Positions 20,531 through 20,733 of a stretch of DNA of 20,733 nt are shown piece by piece. The notes beneath the pieces are model-generated. The model was not told where the DNA came from. It saw only the letters and a list, made by a program, of their open reading frames with translations, and searched no databases. Position 1 is the first letter of the stretch, and each line of letters begins with the position of its first letter. The stretch is from a virus, in IMG/VR virus record IMGVR_UViG_3300028175_000457, positions 1 through 20,733 of that record; one strand, given 5' to 3'. The position numbers were made by a program, and so were the translations under genes.

Positions 20531-20733
20531 TTACCCCACTTTCCATTTTTTACGATTGTTGCCATTATACCATAGTTGGACATATCCAAAAAGGCATCTT
20601 CTAATGGTTCACCCTCTACGGCATTAACTCTTCCACCAATCAACAAGGTCTTTACTCTTTGGATTTTGTCATTAATTCTGAAGAACAATCCTGTAAGAGA
20701 TAGTTTTATATCTTCTTCTGTTTGTAATTGTGT
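20527..20733 (-). CDS. Nmad1/DUF1599 family protein, C-terminal part (5' end beyond window)
   Basis: 68 C-terminal residues are visible; the gene continues past the window edge. LTGLFFRINDKIQRVKTLL followed by EGEPLEDAFLDMSNYGIMATI and ending GKWGK is the characteristic end of the DUF1599 / nucleotide-modification-associated domain 1 family (F-x-R-x-x-D-K-x-x-R-x-x-x-L, then E-P-x-x-D-x-x-x-D-x-x-N-Y). These helical proteins resemble MazG-type NTP pyrophosphatases in pattern, with acidic residues likely to bind metal, and occur in phages with modified nucleotides. The exact reaction is not established. It ends at a TGA overlapping the ATGATG of the ClpP-like gene, placing it in the same operon. 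Confidence 0.75.
   Translation of the reverse strand, partial: TQLQTEEDIKLSLTGLFFRINDKIQRVKTLLIGGRVNAVEGEPLEDAFLDMSNYGIMATIVKNGKWGK

Overview
The window looks like part of a large tailed-phage genome, most likely a T4-superfamily or similar marine/freshwater myovirus; this is inferred. The grounds are AT-rich DNA (roughly 30% G+C by eye), 27 genes all on the minus strand and packed with ATGA, TAATG or 8-13 bp overlaps, almost no intergenic DNA, a free-standing homing endonuclease, ribbon-helix-helix (RHH) regulators, a phage-type ClpP, a Cas4/RecB-like nuclease and an Nmad1/DUF1599 gene. No capsid, tail, polymerase or terminase gene lies in the window, so the phage type and host remain open. 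Transcription runs from high to low coordinates.

Upstream module (20733 to about 18200): the end of an Nmad1 (nucleotide-modification-associated) gene, a ClpP-like serine protease, a PD-(D/E)XK nuclease with four Cys placed for an Fe-S cluster, a SLOG/YspA-like nucleotide-binding protein, a small RHH protein and a short helical protein.

Glycan module (about 18200 to 1000): ten intact known or probable glycosyltransferases and one broken one, interleaved with sugar-nucleotide enzymes. These are a GalE-like epimerase, GDP-mannose 4,6-dehydratase, an 847-aa fusion of an SDR domain, a cupin and a C-methyltransferase, and a FlaA1/CapE-like dehydratase followed by a CapF-like reductase-cupin. There is also a MycE/CmcI-like methyltransferase. 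A zinc-ribbon protein and a possible small beta-barrel protein are embedded among them. Together they could make GDP-6-deoxyhexose, UDP-6-deoxy-HexNAc and a C-methylated deoxysugar, and assemble an unusual methylated glycan. The acceptor could be virion protein, phage DNA or the host surface; the sequence does not say which.

Downstream end (below 1200): the first ~44 codons of a GT2 glycosyltransferase are cut off at an out-of-frame junction. After it come three abutting 8-bp repeats, a 49-aa RHH gene, and an overlapping homing endonuclease with an N-terminal Cys cluster, NUMOD3 repeats and a Vsr/EDxHD-like C-terminus. This looks like a mobile unit or recombination scar at the edge of the glycan operon.

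Only three gaps exceed about 15 bp (950-996, 9258-9278, 18633-18669). I see no tRNA, CRISPR array, IS element, convincing terminator or certain promoter, and no gene-free stretch over 300 bases.
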